The notes under the pieces: generated by a model
Told to the model about the DNA's origin: nothing
Database searches by the model: none
What the model saw: the letters and a program-made list of their open reading frames with translations, nothing else
Part shown: positions 5,263 to 6,473 of the stretch, piece by piece
Layout: every line of letters begins with the position of its first letter
How positions within the stretch are numbered: the first letter of the stretch is position 1
Translations under genes and position numbers: made by a program
Assembly: GCA_005883885.1 (NCBI GenBank)
Contig: VAYF01000021.1
Span: 1 to 6,473 of the forward strand
Direction: 5' to 3'
DNA from: Actinomycetota bacterium
Lineage (GTDB): Bacteria > Actinomycetota > UBA4738 > HRBIN12
DNA length: 6,473 nt

Positions 5263-6045
5263 TCAGCGGTCGGTCTCCCCCGGCGGCGGCTTCGTGAACT
5301 GCCGGAAGGTGCCCACCGGGTCGAACCCGAGCTTGCCGTAGAGCTGCTGCGGCCAATCGGCGGCGTCCGCGATCAGGAAGACGAGGTCGGCGGCGTCGCG
5401 CGCCGCGGTGATCGCGGCCGCGAGGAACGCGCGCGCGACGCCGCGGTTCCGGTACGCCTCCAACGTGTCGACGCTCTCGATCTGGGCGATCCCGTCGCCG
5501 ACGTAGAGCTCGCAACAGCCCACGATCCGGCCCTCGACCCGGGTCGCGAAGAACCGGGCGCCGACCCGCTCGATCAGGACCTCCCGGAAGTCCGCCAGCA
5601 TCTCCGCGCTCTCACGCGGGGTGCCGCCGTGCGCGACGAGGTTCGTCTGGACGATGAACGGCCGGGCGGTCCCGAAGTCCACCTCGGCGACCTCGAGCGG
5701 CGGCGGCTCCCGGTCGGGCTCGCGCCGCAGCGCCAGATACACCAGGCGGTCGGCGTCGTAACCGAGCTCGACCAAACCGGCGGCGACCCGGGCGCCCTCG
5801 GCGTCGTCGTCGAACACGAACTCGCGATGCCGGAGGCGTTCGAGCGCCCGGTCGGCTTCGGCCGCGAGCTCGGTCGCCGTCGCGCCGCCGACCGGGCGCT
5901 CGACCCGCAGGAAGTTGCTGTCCCACCGATCGGGGAACCCGTCGTGGTACAGCGCCGTGCCGAAGCGCCACGGCTCGATCCTGCTGCTGGTCGTGTCCTC
6001 GATCCAGTGCCGGAACGATCCGATCCGTTCGAGATCATCCGGCAT
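5263..6045 (-). CDS. GNAT-family N-acetyltransferase between mazG and eno
   Basis: A 260-residue acetyltransferase; substrate unknown. The catalytic GNAT domain is C-terminal (about 118-252). ARFFATRVEGRIVGCCELYV (163-182) gives the central strands. IESVDTLEAYRNRGVARAFL (189-208) is motif A, with the acetyl-CoA loop RNRGVA (199-204). LVFLIADAADWPQQLYGKLGF (221-241) is motif B, ending in the usual Y-x-K-L-G-F. The N-terminal 110 residues (SFRHWIEDTTSSRIEPWRFG, then ALYHDGFPDRWDSNFLRVE) form an extra lobe unlike that of the other GNAT protein here, so the two are not recent duplicates. ATG 6045 is chosen because the frame above it only mirrors mazG; it lies 23 bp after the mazG stop, with no good Shine-Dalgarno. 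Likely co-transcribed with mazG and eno. In M. tuberculosis the equivalent slot holds lpqU. Confidence 0.88.
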   Translation of the reverse strand: MPDDLERIGSFRHWIEDTTSSRIEPWRFGTALYHDGFPDRWDSNFLRVERPVGGATATELAAEADRALERLRHREFVFDDDAEGARVAAGLVELGYDADRLVYLALRREPDREPPPLEVAEVDFGTARPFIVQTNLVAHGGTPRESAEMLADFREVLIERVGARFFATRVEGRIVGCCELYVGDGIAQIESVDTLEAYRNRGVARAFLAAAITAARDAADLVFLIADAADWPQQLYGKLGFDPVGTFRQFTKPPPGETDR

Positions 6046-6068
6046 GGCTGGTGCTCGACCGGACCCCG

Positions 6069-6473
6069 TCAGCGGGCTTCGCGGAACAGCGCGCGAAGTT
6101 CGTCCTCCGGAGCCGTTTCCACATCCACGCCGCGCTCGGCCGCAAGAACGACGAACCGCTCGTACCGAGCCGCGAAACCGGCGATCGTCCGTCGGAGCGC
6201 CGACTCCGGATCCACCCCGAGCTTCCGCGCCACCGCGACGGTCGCGAACAGGACGTCGCCGACCTCTCCCTCCGCGTCCTCGGGCGACGTCGCCTCCTCG
6301 AGCTCGTCCAGTTCTTCGCGGAGTGCGCCGATCGCGCGGGGGATGCTCCGCCACTCGAACCCCCACCCCGCGGCTCGCCGCTGGACCTTGGCGGCGCGCG
6401 CGAGGGCCGGCAGGGACGCCGGGATCCCCTCGTCGACGCCCTTGCGTCCGCCGTCCTCCTCGGCCTTGAGCTT
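6069..6473 (-). CDS. mazG: MazG nucleoside triphosphate pyrophosphohydrolase, C-terminal 134 residues (start beyond window)
   Basis: MazG hydrolyses NTPs and dNTPs, including damaged ones, to the monophosphate and pyrophosphate; in several bacteria it also limits stress nucleotides. The visible part is the second all-alpha MazG domain. IPASLPALARAAKVQRRAA (17-35) followed by GWGFEW matches the family lead-in. EELDE (53-57) and EVGD (70-73) supply the EExxE and ExxD metal-binding acids, and LFATVAVARKLGVDPESALR (75-94) is the following helix pair. The final 30 residues are acidic and less conserved. No stop or frameshift is seen. The TGA at 6071-6069 is followed 23 bp later by the GNAT gene. 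The position ahead of eno and ftsB is as in mycobacteria. Confidence 0.92.
   Translation of the reverse strand, partial: KLKAEEDGGRKGVDEGIPASLPALARAAKVQRRAAGWGFEWRSIPRAIGALREELDELEEATSPEDAEGEVGDVLFATVAVARKLGVDPESALRRTIAGFAARYERFVVLAAERGVDVETAPEDELRALFREAR

Noticed and set aside
5263..6366. A 367-codon version of the GNAT gene with a start at 6366.
   Set aside because: Its first 107 residues are an out-of-frame reading of mazG; GNAT-like sequence begins at ATG 6045.

Overview
The window is a dense, high-G+C bacterial chromosome segment. It looks like an actinobacterium, probably an early-branching or uncultured one. The main evidence is gene order: mazG, eno, a septum-formation initiator (FtsB/DivIC), DUF501 and a Ppx/GppA phosphatase follow each other as in the Mycobacterium tuberculosis Rv1021-Rv1026 block. 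A membrane-anchored cyclophilin of actinobacterial type follows. There are no tRNA or rRNA genes, CRISPR arrays, insertion sequences or phage genes. This is mostly housekeeping DNA, and no wholly new system is visible.

All genes but one are on the minus strand, so transcription runs from high to low coordinates. Right block (6473 to 3647): the C-terminal part of MazG (NTP pyrophosphohydrolase), a GNAT acetyltransferase, enolase, and FtsB/DivIC, whose ATG overlaps the enolase stop as ATGA. The enolase gene is broken as read. About 94 bp (roughly 31-32 codons) are missing after codon 51 and the frame shifts there, yet the remaining 347 codons are intact and carry every catalytic residue. This is either a very recent lesion or an assembly error.

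Centre (3634 to 2774): one plus-strand gene, a two-part GNAT-like protein. It converges on ftsB and diverges from the next gene. A perfect 18-bp inverted repeat with a 4-nt loop sits in its interdomain linker.

Left block (2712 to 1): a small S1-domain RNA-binding protein of the YabR/GSP13 type, a 166-bp gap, a single polypeptide fusing DUF501 to a Ppx/GppA phosphatase, and a membrane-anchored cyclophilin cut by the window edge. The gap holds a symmetric array: four GTCAAC/GTTGAC boxes at exact 44-bp intervals share one dyad centre, and a fifth box completes an 18-bp palindrome over the TTG start of the fusion gene.

The genes share housekeeping and stress themes: nucleotide-pool sanitation (MazG), glycolysis (enolase), division (FtsB), RNA binding (S1), polyphosphate or (p)ppGpp metabolism (Ppx) and extracytoplasmic folding (cyclophilin). 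Three ATG-started genes lack a clear Shine-Dalgarno and have a TANNNT hexamer 6-9 nt ahead, which suggests leaderless transcripts. The S1 and DUF501-Ppx genes can only start with TTG.
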